From the NCBI GenBank assembly GCA_900544305.1, contig UQUV01000014.1, forward strand, positions 1 through 64,000: 64,000 nt of DNA, written 5' to 3'. Positions within the stretch are counted from its first letter, which is position 1, and the number at the start of each line of letters is the position of its first letter. The notes under the pieces were generated by a model. That model was not told the DNA's origin. It saw only the letters and a list, made by a program, of their open reading frames with translations, and did not search any database. This document shows, one piece after another, positions 16,526 through 25,433 of the stretch. This stretch comes from an uncultured Porphyromonadaceae bacterium. Lineage in GTDB: Bacteria; Bacteroidota; Bacteroidia; Bacteroidales; Muribaculaceae. The position numbers were made by a program, and so were the translations under genes.

Positions 16526-18271
16526 TTATGTATTCGGAGACTTCTTTGTGGAAGTTTTTTCATTTTTATTTTTCACGGCTTTGCTTTTCGGGAATTTGAT
16601 TTTCCATAAAGCAGCACCGTTTCCAGCCAACTCGACATGGAAAGGCTCTGATTCAGAGAGCGTTTTTTTTGCTTTCTTTCCGGTCAGCAGTTCGGTGGCC
16701 ATGAATGTTCCTTTTTGCATATTCAGTACGTCGAATGCATGCTGGGGAATGTTGATGTCGCACGAAAAGGCACAACCGGCAAAGTTGACAGCTATTACAA
16801 TCACTTCGTTGTCATAGACGCGGATGTAGGTGTAGACATTGTGGGGGTTGAATGTCGGATTGTTGTAGTTGACGTACATGACATCGAAGAAACTGCCCTT
16901 GCAGATGGCTTTTTCCCTTGTTGCAAGTTTCAAGAGGGTGGCATAGGTTTCACGAAGCTGTATTTCGTCGGCCGACAGGTGGTCGTAGTTGCATTTACCG
17001 TTATTGTACCATCGTTGCAGAGTTTTTACTCCCCAATAGTCAAAAATCGTTGTACGTCCGTCGCGTCCGCTGAAGCCTTCTGCATCTTCTGCACGTTCGC
17101 CGAGTTCCTGTCCGGCATATATCATCATCGGGCCGTTGTTGATGGTTGCTGCTACTACCAGTGAGGGTAGGACCAGGTGGGCGTTGCCGGCATATTCGCG
17201 TGAGGCGAAACGCTGTTCGTCGTGATTCTCAAGGAAGTTGAGCATGTGGCGTGCAATGCCTTCCACAGTCTGCCAGCAGCCAGTAATCTGTGCGGCGGAA
17301 ATGTTGTGGCACTGGATTCCGCGCAATGTGTCGTAGAGGTTTACCTTGTCGTAGAGGTAGTCGAAACCTCCGCGATAAATGTAGTCGCGGTAGATGTGCA
17401 CGTCGTAGAGCTCGGCGATGAATTTAATGTCTGGATATTTTTCCTTAACCTGGGATATGGCCCATTGCCAGAACTCAACCGGCACCATGTGCGCCATGTC
17501 GCAACGGAAGCCGTCGACACCCTTGCCTGCCCAGAAACGCAGTATGTTGAGCATTTTAAACCATGTGTCGGGAATCGGGGAGAAGTGGGTGGAACCGTTG
17601 CCGTAGTCGATACCGTAGTTCAGTTTTACGGTTTCATACCAGTCGTACTGATTGGGGAACGCGTGGAAACAGTCGTTGCCTGACGCTTTTGCCGGAAATT
17701 CGTTGTAGGCATCGTCGCCGCTGCCGAGGTCGAAACTCGGCGAGAATTTCTGGCGGGGAATATAATAGAAATTGTTGTTCGGACTGAAGAATACGCTTGT
17801 GTCGTCGTCGGCACTGAAATCCTTAATGCCGGCAGGTGCCACGTCCGAATGGTATTGGCGTGCTACATGATTTGGCACGAAGTCGATGATTACTTTCATG
17901 CCGCAGTCGTGGGTACGCTTCACAAGTGCTTCGAATTCCTTCATGCGGTTGGGCACGTCGACAGCGAGGTCGGGATCAATGTCGTAGTAGTCCTTTATGG
18001 CATATGGAGAACCGGCATTGCCTTTGACGATATGTGGATTGTCGGGACGTATGCCGTAGCGTTCGTAGTTGGTTTTTGTGGCGTGTTCAATTACTCCTGT
18101 ATACCAGACGTGAGTGATTCCCATGTCGGCCAGGGAGTTGAGCACCGTTTCGGTTATGTCGTTCAATTTTCCGCAGCCGTTCTGCTCGATGGTGCCGTTG
18201 GGCACGCAGTTGGTGTTCATGTTGGTGAACAGACGGGTGAAAATTTGATAGATGATAAGTTTGTCGTTCAT
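16526..18271 (-). CDS. cytoplasmic GH13 alpha-amylase-family glycosidase
   Basis: A 581-residue alpha-amylase-superfamily enzyme with no signal peptide, so it probably acts on internal glycogen or maltooligosaccharides. The four conserved regions are present: DFVPNH at 130-135, GFRCD with nucleophile Asp258, FIAEL with acid/base Glu287, and NHD with Asp351. A C-terminal beta domain occupies about 480-560, and a lysine-rich tail follows. The exact specificity (hydrolase or transferase) cannot be read. It begins 1 bp after the patatin gene ends, indicating an operon driven by the promoter at 19.1 kb. Confidence 0.9.
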   Translation of the reverse strand: MNDKLIIYQIFTRLFTNMNTNCVPNGTIEQNGCGKLNDITETVLNSLADMGITHVWYTGVIEHATKTNYERYGIRPDNPHIVKGNAGSPYAIKDYYDIDPDLAVDVPNRMKEFEALVKRTHDCGMKVIIDFVPNHVARQYHSDVAPAGIKDFSADDDTSVFFSPNNNFYYIPRQKFSPSFDLGSGDDAYNEFPAKASGNDCFHAFPNQYDWYETVKLNYGIDYGNGSTHFSPIPDTWFKMLNILRFWAGKGVDGFRCDMAHMVPVEFWQWAISQVKEKYPDIKFIAELYDVHIYRDYIYRGGFDYLYDKVNLYDTLRGIQCHNISAAQITGCWQTVEGIARHMLNFLENHDEQRFASREYAGNAHLVLPSLVVAATINNGPMMIYAGQELGERAEDAEGFSGRDGRTTIFDYWGVKTLQRWYNNGKCNYDHLSADEIQLRETYATLLKLATREKAICKGSFFDVMYVNYNNPTFNPHNVYTYIRVYDNEVIVIAVNFAGCAFSCDINIPQHAFDVLNMQKGTFMATELLTGKKAKKTLSESEPFHVELAGNGAALWKIKFPKSKAVKNKNEKTSTKKSPNT

Positions 18272-18272
18272 A

Positions 18273-19064
18273 TTATTTTGACAATTTGTCGATTAGTTTT
18301 GTACTTTCAATGACTTGGACCGCTTTCTGGTAGCCAATGTTGAAAAGCTTGTCCATCTCCTGTATGCTGAACGCCGTGTAGTTGCTCGCTTCTTCTGTCT
18401 TGATGACAACATCACAGAGGCGCATGTCGGGAGTTGCATTATATTTGACGAGCAGGTCGAAGCTGCGTTGTGCCACGGAAAGCAGTGTCGGCTTGTAGGG
18501 TTTGTTGACGATGGGCTGGCAGTTGGCTCCAATCAGAATGTCGCATTGGCGCCGAATGGCCCAAGCCGGAAGATTTCGGACTACGCCTCCATCCACATAA
18601 TTGATTCCGTTGATTTTATGAGGACGGAAAATGATGGGAATGGAGCAGGAGGCTATCACTCGGTCGATGATGCCTCCGGATTCAAACTTAACCGGCACAC
18701 CGTGGTCGAAGTCCGTCGCGCAGACAATGGTCGGCAGTTTCAGTTCTTCGATATTCGCGACAGGCAGGTTTGCTTTCAGGAATTTTGCCAAACCGTCGAG
18801 CTTGAAAAATCCGTCTTTGGGAATACCGAGGTTGATGAAATCCGAGAAATGGGAATTTTTGAACATGTCGAGAATCTCCTTGTAGCCGTAGCCGCTGGCA
18901 TAGAGTACGGACACAATGGAGCCGGCGCTGACACCCGATATGATTTCGGGCTTTATGCCATATTCGTCAAAAGCCTTCAGTATGCCCACGTGGACAAATC
19001 CCTTTGCCCCGCCACCGCTCAATGCGAGTCCGACATGGTGTTTTCTTGCTGGTTTGTCAAGCAT
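18273..19064 (-). CDS. patatin-like phospholipase
   Basis: A 263-residue serine lipid acyl hydrolase of the patatin family. The oxyanion loop GGGAKG is at 17-22, the nucleophile Ser46 is in GVSAGS, and the catalytic Asp158 is in the VDGG motif, completing the Ser-Asp dyad. There is no signal peptide or barrel domain, so it is the short cytoplasmic type. The likely substrates are membrane phospholipids or acylglycerols. It leads the two-gene operon with the amylase; no functional link is evident. A near-perfect promoter lies 20-51 bp upstream. Confidence 0.92.
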   Translation of the reverse strand: MLDKPARKHHVGLALSGGGAKGFVHVGILKAFDEYGIKPEIISGVSAGSIVSVLYASGYGYKEILDMFKNSHFSDFINLGIPKDGFFKLDGLAKFLKANLPVANIEELKLPTIVCATDFDHGVPVKFESGGIIDRVIASCSIPIIFRPHKINGINYVDGGVVRNLPAWAIRRQCDILIGANCQPIVNKPYKPTLLSVAQRSFDLLVKYNATPDMRLCDVVIKTEEASNYTAFSIQEMDKLFNIGYQKAVQVIESTKLIDKLSK

Positions 19065-19083
19065 AATGCGATTTTGAATGATA

Positions 19084-19115
19084 CAAACTTACAACAAATT
19101 AGTAAATCGAGCAAA
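19084..19115 (-). promoter_or_regulatory. promoter of the patatin/amylase operon
   Basis: On the minus strand TTTG (19115-19112), a 20-bp spacer, then TAAGTTTG (19091-19084) match the Bacteroides -33/-7 consensus. The start site would be near 19077, 13 bases before the patatin ATG. Confidence 0.75.
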
Positions 19116-19134
19116 AGTCAGCGTGTAAAATTTT

Positions 19135-19343
19135 AAACCCAAAACGGTCATTCGACCGCCAATCAAGGTTTTGCTATTGATTGTGTGCGATAGTTGGCTC
19201 TTTAGTTGTCTTCCGCATTGCTGTCTGCATCTTGCTTCCTGCTTTTCTCGATGTAGCCCACTACATCTTCGATAAAGGCAGAAATCAATCTGCCTGACAG
19301 CAATACGCAATCCAATATAAAGTCTAATGACCGATTTGGGTTT
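19135..19343. repeat. 209-bp inverted-repeat element between patatin and htpG
   Basis: The outer arms aaacccaaaacggtcatt (19135-19152) and aatgaccgatttgggttt (19326-19343) pair at 17 of 18 positions. Nested inside are attgctgtc/gacagcaat (19217-19225 and 19296-19304) and gatgtag/ctacatc (19250-19256 and 19261-19267). It contains no plausible gene. It could be a MITE-like non-autonomous element or a large structured RNA. I see no second copy in this window. Confidence 0.6.
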
Positions 19344-19350
19344 ATGAAAA

Positions 19351-19389
19351 AGCGACGGGCGAAATGCCGTCGGCAAATCGTCCGTCGCT
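19351..19389 (-). terminator. terminator of htpG
   Basis: agcgacgggcga and tcgtccgtcgct pair at 11 of 12 positions around a 15-base loop, 30 bp past the htpG stop. Leftward the stem is followed by tttttcat. Confidence 0.75.
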
Positions 19390-19419
19390 GTAACGTATGT
19401 GTCCTTTTTTCGGAGAGGT

Positions 19420-21456
19420 TTATTTCAAAAGCTCGACTGAACGTTTCAGGAATTCGTCGAGAGCCTGGCCTTTGAGCAGGTTGTTTCCGAGGAGTGCCAG
19501 GTCGATAAGCTGCTTGATAAGCGGGTTGCTTGCAGCGTAGGTGCGGATAGCTTCGTTTTCTTCCTTACGGATACTTTCAGCTTTGGCTTCGTTTTCCGTA
19601 ATCTGCAACTTTTCAGCTTCCGTTGCATCCTTCTTGTCGCGGAGTTCGGCAACGGTCTTGTTGATGGAGTCGATGGATTCTTCCATTGGCATCACCTTGT
19701 CGTTCAATGCGGCTTTCGCATCGTCCATCACACGTTTGATGAGCGGGTGCTCGGTGTTGAGGATTACACTGTAGGAGTCAGGCAGATCACCATAGAAGCT
19801 CATGCCGCTTTGCATTGCTGCCATTTCCTTCATGCGTCGCATGTATTCGCTCTGTGTGATTTGTACCGGTTGGGCATTTTCGCTGAGCGCTTCGAACGAC
19901 ACAAGGAATTCGCTCTTTTCTACTGTTGGGATTTGTGACTTGAACAGTTCGGTCATGATGTTGCGTTCCGAAGTAGAAAGCTCGGCAGTCTTGCGGTCTT
20001 CCTTCACGATGAGGTTTTCAATCACATCGCTGTCGACACGCACGAATCTCGATTTTTCGAGCTTGCGTTCCAACAGTCCGACAAAGTGGCTGCCCAACTG
20101 GTCGTCGATGACAAGCACATCGTATCCCTTGTCGGTAGCCGCCTTTATATAGCTGTACTGAGCTGTCTTGTCGGTAGTGTAGAGATAGATGAGGTTGCCG
20201 TCCTTGTCAGTCTGATTGCTTTCGATGAGCTGCTTGTATTCGTCGAGCGTGAATTTCTTGTCGTCGGTGTTTGGCAGAAGGGCAAACTTCATGGCCGAAT
20301 CACAGAACTTGTCGTCGGTCAGCATGCCGTACTCGATGAAAATCTTGATGTCGTTCCATTTTTCTTCAAACTCCTGACGGCGTGTCTTGAAAATGTTTTC
20401 AAGCTGCGAAGCCACCTTCTTTGTAATATAGGAAGAGATTTTCTTTACGTTGGCATCGCTCTGGAGATAAGAACGTGACACGTTCAACGGAATATCCGGT
20501 GAGTCGATGACACCGCGCATAATCATCATGAAGTCGGGCACTACGCCTTCTACTGAATCTGTTACGAACACCTGGTTGCAGTAGAGCTGTATGCGGTTCT
20601 GCTGTGCATCGAGGTTGTTTTTCAGTTTCGGGAAATAGAGGATACCGGTCAGCGTGAACGGGAAGTCAACGTTCAGGTGAATCCAGAACAACGGGTCTTC
20701 GTTGCCCGGATATAGTTCGTGGTAGAACTTCAGATAGTCCTCGTCTTTCAGTTCGGACGGCTGAAGAGTCCATGCCGGCTTGGTGTCGTTGATGACATTA
20801 TCTTCCTCCGTGTCGACAAATTTTCCGTCCTTCCATTCCTGCTTTTTGCCGAATACGATAGGCACAGGGAGGAACTTGCAGTACTTCTTCAGCAAGGATT
20901 CTATTTTGTCCTTTTCCAAAAATTCCTTGCATTCGTCGTCAATGTAAAGAATGATGTCCGTACCGCGTTCTGCCTTTTCGATTTCTGTCAATTCGTATTC
21001 CGGTGAACCGTCGCATACCCAGCTGATGGCCTTTGCACCTTCTTTATAAGAGAGTGTGCGGATTTCGACTTTCTTGGATACCATGAAGGCAGAGTAGAAG
21101 CCCAAACCGAAGTGGCCGATGATGGCATTGGCGTTGTCCTTGTATTTGGCAAGGAATTCTTCTGCACCGGAGAATGCGATTTGGTTGATATATTTTTCAA
21201 CGTCTTCTGCGGTCATACCGATACCGGCATCGGAAACGGTCAATGTTCCGTTTTCCTTGTCGAGGGTCACGCGGACCTTCAAGTCGCCGAGTTCGCCTTT
21301 GAATTCGCCGCAGGAAGAAAGTGTTTTCAGTTTTTGAGTTGCGTCGATAGCGTTGGAAACGATTTCACGAAGAAAAATGTCGTGGTCGCTGTATAAGAAT
21401 TTTTTGATAACCGGAAAAATGTTTTCCGTAGTTACTCCAATTTTTCCTTTTTGCAT
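19420..21456 (-). CDS. htpG: molecular chaperone HtpG (Hsp90)
   Basis: The bacterial Hsp90, an ATP-dependent dimeric chaperone. I place the start at 21456 (MQKGKIGVTTENIFPV), which gives 678 residues as expected; the longer frame to 21582 adds 42 non-homologous residues and runs into the clpC terminator. The GHKL ATPase motifs are LREIVSNAIDA (about 30-40), VSDAGIGMT and HFGLGFYSAFMVS. The middle domain contains the catalytic-loop arginine region (NVSRSYLQSD). It lies downstream of clpC but is separated from it by a terminator, so it should have its own promoter, which I could not find. Confidence 0.96.
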   Translation of the reverse strand: MQKGKIGVTTENIFPVIKKFLYSDHDIFLREIVSNAIDATQKLKTLSSCGEFKGELGDLKVRVTLDKENGTLTVSDAGIGMTAEDVEKYINQIAFSGAEEFLAKYKDNANAIIGHFGLGFYSAFMVSKKVEIRTLSYKEGAKAISWVCDGSPEYELTEIEKAERGTDIILYIDDECKEFLEKDKIESLLKKYCKFLPVPIVFGKKQEWKDGKFVDTEEDNVINDTKPAWTLQPSELKDEDYLKFYHELYPGNEDPLFWIHLNVDFPFTLTGILYFPKLKNNLDAQQNRIQLYCNQVFVTDSVEGVVPDFMMIMRGVIDSPDIPLNVSRSYLQSDANVKKISSYITKKVASQLENIFKTRRQEFEEKWNDIKIFIEYGMLTDDKFCDSAMKFALLPNTDDKKFTLDEYKQLIESNQTDKDGNLIYLYTTDKTAQYSYIKAATDKGYDVLVIDDQLGSHFVGLLERKLEKSRFVRVDSDVIENLIVKEDRKTAELSTSERNIMTELFKSQIPTVEKSEFLVSFEALSENAQPVQITQSEYMRRMKEMAAMQSGMSFYGDLPDSYSVILNTEHPLIKRVMDDAKAALNDKVMPMEESIDSINKTVAELRDKKDATEAEKLQITENEAKAESIRKEENEAIRTYAASNPLIKQLIDLALLGNNLLKGQALDEFLKRSVELLK

Positions 21457-21496
21457 GATTGTTTGTATTTTTTGTTCTGTCCCATGATAAGCAAAA

Positions 21497-21528
21497 AAAA
21501 TGCCATACTTGGAAAAGTATGACATTTT
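21497..21528 (-). terminator. terminator of clpC
   Basis: aaaatgccatactt and aagtatgacatttt pair at 13 of 14 positions around a 4-base loop; leftward the stem continues into eight Ts. It separates clpC from htpG. Confidence 0.85.
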
Positions 21529-21563
21529 ATCCGTTTTGTATGACGAATTTGTCAGTCGGCCGT

Positions 21564-23699
21564 TTATTCGCCGACAATGCATTTCAGTTTGTCGTTCTCT
21601 TTGTCGACATCGAATTTCAGTTTTCGGCTGTTTTCCAGTTCCGCACGCAGCATCATTTCGGCCAAATCGTCCTCGATGTATTGCTGGATGGCACGCTTCA
21701 GCGGACGTGCACCGTATTGGCGGTCGTAGCCTTTCTCAACGATGAAATTCTTGGCTTCGTCGGTAATGGTCAGCTCGTAACCGAGGTCGGACACGCGCTT
21801 GATGAAACCGCGCAGCTCGATGTCGATAATCTTGAACAGGTCGTCCTTCTCAAGCGAGTTGAACATCACGATATCGTCGACACGATTTAAGAATTCCGGC
21901 GCAAACGCCTTGTTCAGAGCTTTTTGGATGACGCTGCGCGAATGTTCTTTCATGTCGCGGCCCGTATCGAAGCCGATGCCCTTGCCGAAGTCTTTCAATT
22001 GGCGTGTACCGATGTTCGATGTCATGATGATAATCGTGTTCTTGAAGTCCACATAACGGCCGAGGCTGTCGGTCAGACGACCTTCGTCCATTACCTGTAA
22101 CAGCATGTTGAACACATCGGGATGCGCCTTTTCGATTTCGTCGAGAAGAATGACGCTATAAGGACGGCGGCGCACTTTTTCTGTCAACTGTCCGCCTTCT
22201 TCATAGCCCACATATCCGGGAGGCGCTCCCGTGAGGCGGGATACCGTGAATTTCTCCATGTATTCGCTCATGTCAACGCGGATAAGTGCATCTTTTGAGT
22301 CAAAAAGAAATTCTGCCAGTTTCTTGGCCAGATGGGTTTTACCTACACCCGTCGGACCGAGGAACATGAATGTGCCGATAGGGCGGTTCGGATCCTTCAG
22401 GCCCACGCGGTTGCGCTGTATTGCCTTTACGATTTTCGCTATTGCTTCGTCCTGTCCGACGATGTCGCGCTGAAGTTCCGCCTTCATGTCGAGCAGTCGG
22501 GCACTTTCCGACTGGGCGATACGCTGGACGGGCACGCCTGTCATCATGGCTACCACTTCCGCAATTTTGTCAGCATCGACGGTTTCGCGATGATTCCGCA
22601 ATTCGATTTCCCAGTCGTGCTTCTGCTGGACAAGGGCCGTTTCCATCTGGTGGATTTCGTCGCGGTATTTGGCGGCAGCCTCAAACTGCTGGGCCTGTGC
22701 GGCTTTCAGTTTAAGGACAGTGGTTTCGCTGATTTTCTCTTCAAGAGCAATGAGCGATTGGGGAGCATTTACGTTGGCCATGTGCACACGGGCACCCGCT
22801 TCGTCGAGGGCGTCGATGGCCTTGTCGGGGAAAGAGCGGTCGCTGACATAGCGTTGTGTCAGTTTGACACACGCTGCCAGAGCGGCATCCGTAAATGTCA
22901 CGTTATGATGGTTTTCATAATTTGCTTTGATGTTCTGCAAAATCTGCAGCGTTTCTTCGGGCGATGTCTGCTCGACGATAACTTTCTGGAAACGGCGTTC
23001 CAAAGCTCCGTCCTTTTCGATACTTTTGCGGTATTCGTCGAGGGTAGTGGCACCGATACATTGCAAGTCGCCGCGGGCAAGTGCCGGTTTCAGTAGGTTG
23101 GCGGCATCCATTGTCCCTGTAGAACTTCCGGCTCCCACAATGTTGTGGAGCTCGTCGATGAACAGGATAATGTCCTTGTTCTTTTTCAGCTCGTCGAGGA
23201 TAGCCTTGATACGTTCCTCAAACTGTCCGCGGTACTTTGTGCCGGCTACTACGGCGGCCATGTCCAGCGAAATGACACGCTTGTCGTAGAGCAGGCGTGA
23301 CACTTGCCGTTGCTTGATTCTCAGGGCAAGACCTTCCACAATGGCCGATTTTCCCACACCCGGCTCGCCGATCAGTACCGGATTGTTTTTCTTGCGGCGG
23401 CTGAGAATTTGTATCAGTCGCTCTATTTCGTGGTCTCGGCCTACAACCGGGTCCAGTTTGCCTTCTTCGGCTGCCTGCGTGATGTCGTTGCCGAACTTGT
23501 TCAGTACGGGCGTGTCGTTAGGGCCGGATTTCTTCGGCTGTTGGCTTTGGCGGTCGGTGGCGTTTCCTTCGTTCTCCTTCTGGGGCTCTTCGGGAAAACC
23601 GTCGTCGTCATCGTCAAAATCGTTGTTTTCATATTTGCCGGAAAGCTGCATCGTGGTCAGTTCTCGGCTATATTTTGTCCTCTTTTCAGGTCTGTTCAT
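21564..23699 (-). CDS. clpC: ClpC-type AAA+ unfoldase lacking the N-terminal Clp_N domain
   Basis: A 711-residue Clp/Hsp100 ATPase that would unfold proteins for the ClpP protease. Two AAA+ modules are present: Walker A GEPGVGKSA at 111-119 with Walker B LFIDELHNIVG, and GPTGVGKTHLAKK near 450 with VILLDEIEKAHPDV. Between them is a UVR-like segment (FEAAAKYRDEIHQME), diagnostic of ClpC. A GIGF tripeptide near 600 (DFGKGIGFDTG) matches the ClpP-docking loop. Typical ClpC proteins are about 820-850 residues because two Clp_N repeats precede the first AAA+ module. Here only an acidic linker (DFDDDDDGFPEEPQ at 28-41) remains, and nothing resembling Clp_N is coded upstream. Met17 is an alternative start. 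Adaptor or substrate delivery must differ if this is the cell's only ClpC. Confidence 0.9.
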   Translation of the reverse strand: MNRPEKRTKYSRELTTMQLSGKYENNDFDDDDDGFPEEPQKENEGNATDRQSQQPKKSGPNDTPVLNKFGNDITQAAEEGKLDPVVGRDHEIERLIQILSRRKKNNPVLIGEPGVGKSAIVEGLALRIKQRQVSRLLYDKRVISLDMAAVVAGTKYRGQFEERIKAILDELKKNKDIILFIDELHNIVGAGSSTGTMDAANLLKPALARGDLQCIGATTLDEYRKSIEKDGALERRFQKVIVEQTSPEETLQILQNIKANYENHHNVTFTDAALAACVKLTQRYVSDRSFPDKAIDALDEAGARVHMANVNAPQSLIALEEKISETTVLKLKAAQAQQFEAAAKYRDEIHQMETALVQQKHDWEIELRNHRETVDADKIAEVVAMMTGVPVQRIAQSESARLLDMKAELQRDIVGQDEAIAKIVKAIQRNRVGLKDPNRPIGTFMFLGPTGVGKTHLAKKLAEFLFDSKDALIRVDMSEYMEKFTVSRLTGAPPGYVGYEEGGQLTEKVRRRPYSVILLDEIEKAHPDVFNMLLQVMDEGRLTDSLGRYVDFKNTIIIMTSNIGTRQLKDFGKGIGFDTGRDMKEHSRSVIQKALNKAFAPEFLNRVDDIVMFNSLEKDDLFKIIDIELRGFIKRVSDLGYELTITDEAKNFIVEKGYDRQYGARPLKRAIQQYIEDDLAEMMLRAELENSRKLKFDVDKENDKLKCIVGE

Positions 23700-23819
23700 G
23701 TTTATGCTTTATAGATTATCTATAATTTGACTATCAAAAATAATGCCAAAAGTTCAACTCTTTATTGGGCCACCTGCTTCTTTTCTTATTTAGGAGATAA
23801 GAAGATTTTTTTGACACTT

Positions 23820-23852
23820 TTTGATTTAATTGAAATATATATGTTATCTTTG
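23820..23852 (+). promoter_or_regulatory. promoter of the tandem barrel genes
   Basis: TTTG (23820-23823), a 21-bp spacer and TATCTTTG (23845-23852) match the Bacteroides consensus. The start site near 23860 supports the ATG at 23874 rather than the longer frame beginning at 23727. Confidence 0.72.
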
Positions 23853-23873
23853 ATAAAAATAAATCAAAAAACT

Positions 23874-24509
23874 ATGAAAAATGTGCTTATTGTATTGGCG
23901 TTGATGTTTTCAGCCTTGTCTGTGAATGCTGTCGGTTTTAAATTCGGTATTAAGTTGGGCGCGCTTGTTTCCAGTGTTGAAAACACCAATGGGGTTTCCG
24001 ATGGAACTAATTTGTCAAATTTGAACTATCCTTTTATTGACGATTGGTCGGTTACATTTACAGGAGGAGCGTCGGCAAAAATTGATATCTATAAAGGCTT
24101 TGGCATTGATCCGGAAATTATGTTTCAGCAATTTGTTGGAAAATATGTCCGTCCAGAAGAGGCAAATGAAAGCCGTTCAAAGGCGAAATGTAATGTATAT
24201 ACATTAGGCATTCCGGTTATGCTGCGCTATCGTTATGACCTTCCAGTGGTTTCTCCGATGATTTTCACTGGGCCGGTTGTGGGATTTTGTTTGCAGTCAA
24301 CCAAGTATTTTACTTTCACTCCGTCGCTTGTTTCCGTTGATTGGCGGGTTGGTGTAGGGGCAATGATTCATGAGAATATTGAAGTCTCTGCCAGCTATAA
24401 CTATGGGTTGCGTAACTTTGCGAAATATTACGAAGAATATAATTACAGAAATACAGATTTGAAGAATAGGGCAACCTATTGGATTGTCGCTTTGGGCTAC
24501 TATTTCTAA
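23874..24509 (+). CDS. outer-membrane beta-barrel protein, copy 1
   Basis: A 211-residue porin-like protein of the PorT/OMP_b-brl_2 type. The signal peptide MKNVLIVLALMFSALSVNA is followed by amphipathic strands (KFGIKLGALVS, GASAKIDIYKGFGIDPE, DWRVGVGAMI) and the barrel-type C-terminus ALGYYF ending in Phe. The start at 23874 is set by the signal peptide and by the promoter. It is 29 bp before a close paralogue, with matching segments throughout, so the two arose by tandem duplication. The ligand or role is unknown. Confidence 0.85.
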   Translation: MKNVLIVLALMFSALSVNAVGFKFGIKLGALVSSVENTNGVSDGTNLSNLNYPFIDDWSVTFTGGASAKIDIYKGFGIDPEIMFQQFVGKYVRPEEANESRSKAKCNVYTLGIPVMLRYRYDLPVVSPMIFTGPVVGFCLQSTKYFTFTPSLVSVDWRVGVGAMIHENIEVSASYNYGLRNFAKYYEEYNYRNTDLKNRATYWIVALGYYF

Positions 24510-24538
24510 TTTAGTGTTTGATATAATTTAAGTTAAAT

Positions 24539-25180
24539 ATGAAAAAACTGTTTTTAGTATTAGTGTTGGCATTTTCAGCCTTGTCTGTGAATGCTGTCGG
24601 TTTAAAGTTTGGTATCAAGTTAGGGGCGGTTGTGTCGACGGTCGAGAATACAAATGGAACGGCTGATGGCACGGACTTGACACAATGTGCCTATCCGTTT
24701 ACCGGAGAGCCGGTTGTTTCCTTTACTGGTGGTCTTGCTGCCAAAATAGATATTTATAAAGGTTTTGGAATAGACCCGGAATTAATGTTCCAACAAATTT
24801 CCGGAGAGATTTATCGGCGTTCCGTAACTGAAATCAGCGGTAATGATGTCAATAAATATAAAGTCACTACAATCAGTATTCCAATTATGCTTCGCTATCG
24901 TTTGGATTTGCCTGTGGTTTCTCCAATGGTGTTCACTGGACCTGTGATTGGGCTGAGATTGCAGTCCGGTTACTCTTATGCGTTAAGTCCTACTACTGTG
25001 CAGACGGACTGGAGAGTTGGCGTTGGTGCAATGATTCTGAAAAATACAGAGGTTGCCGTAAGCTATAACTATGGTCTGAACAATTTTACAGATTATAAAG
25101 ACGAATATGTAAATGCTATTACGCATGAGCTTCATAACCGTGCCACTTATTGGGCGGTGACTTTGGGTTATTATTTTTGA
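24539..25180 (+). CDS. outer-membrane beta-barrel protein, copy 2
   Basis: A 213-residue paralogue of the preceding gene, with signal peptide MKKLFLVLVLAFSALSVNA and the same barrel pattern. Shared blocks include FSALSVNAVG, KIDIYKGFGIDPE, DLPVVSPM and TDWRVGVGAMI, while the loops differ (for example EIYRRSVTEISG against KYVRPEEANES). Divergence in loops with conserved strands is usual for surface-exposed barrels. The pair is one transcription unit ending at the terminator 20 bp downstream. Confidence 0.85.
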   Translation: MKKLFLVLVLAFSALSVNAVGLKFGIKLGAVVSTVENTNGTADGTDLTQCAYPFTGEPVVSFTGGLAAKIDIYKGFGIDPELMFQQISGEIYRRSVTEISGNDVNKYKVTTISIPIMLRYRLDLPVVSPMVFTGPVIGLRLQSGYSYALSPTTVQTDWRVGVGAMILKNTEVAVSYNYGLNNFTDYKDEYVNAITHELHNRATYWAVTLGYYF

Positions 25181-25200
25181 TTTAGTCAACTAATAGTGTG

Positions 25201-25231
25201 GCGGCAGGAATCCTCGATGGTTTCCTGCCGC
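25201..25231 (+). terminator. terminator of the barrel-gene pair
   Basis: gcggcaggaa and ttcctgccgc form a perfect 10-bp stem followed by ttttgtttg. Confidence 0.88.
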
Positions 25232-25378
25232 TTTTGTTTGTTCGGTCGTGGTGTTTGGATGTGCAGCGCAAATGAGGCGTTTTGTGAAAACCCACTGGCA
25301 TGGAAACGTCTCGGTCTGCTTAACTATTTTTTTATAAAAACAATATATAATATAAGGTGTAGATTGGCGAATTATTTG

Positions 25379-25386
25379 TATCTTTG
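25379..25386 (+). promoter_or_regulatory. candidate -7 box for gyrA
   Basis: TATCTTTG is a full match to TAnnTTTG, 47 bases before the gyrA ATG. No good TTTG was seen 18-21 bp upstream. Confidence 0.5.
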
Positions 25387-25433
25387 TATGATTTATGTAA
25401 TGAAAAAAGAAGCATTGGAAAAAGAAAATTGAT

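Noticed and set aside
16486..16563. 26-residue N-terminal extension of Prs
   Set aside because: It overlaps the amylase gene and lengthens Prs beyond the family norm; MNNNLPPFKIF at 16485 is the expected start.
19089..19376. 95-residue minus-strand frame between patatin and htpG
   Set aside because: It runs through the inverted-repeat element and shows no protein-like pattern.
21457..21582. 42-residue N-terminal extension of HtpG
   Set aside because: It contains the clpC terminator and no HtpG homology; the start at 21456 fits the family.
23727..23873. 49-residue extension before the first barrel protein
   Set aside because: The promoter lies inside it and the signal peptide begins at 23874.
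25388..25432. Tiny frame ending 1 bp before gyrA
   Set aside because: It would encode only 10-14 residues without amino-acid bias and lies at the predicted transcription start; no sign of a leader peptide.
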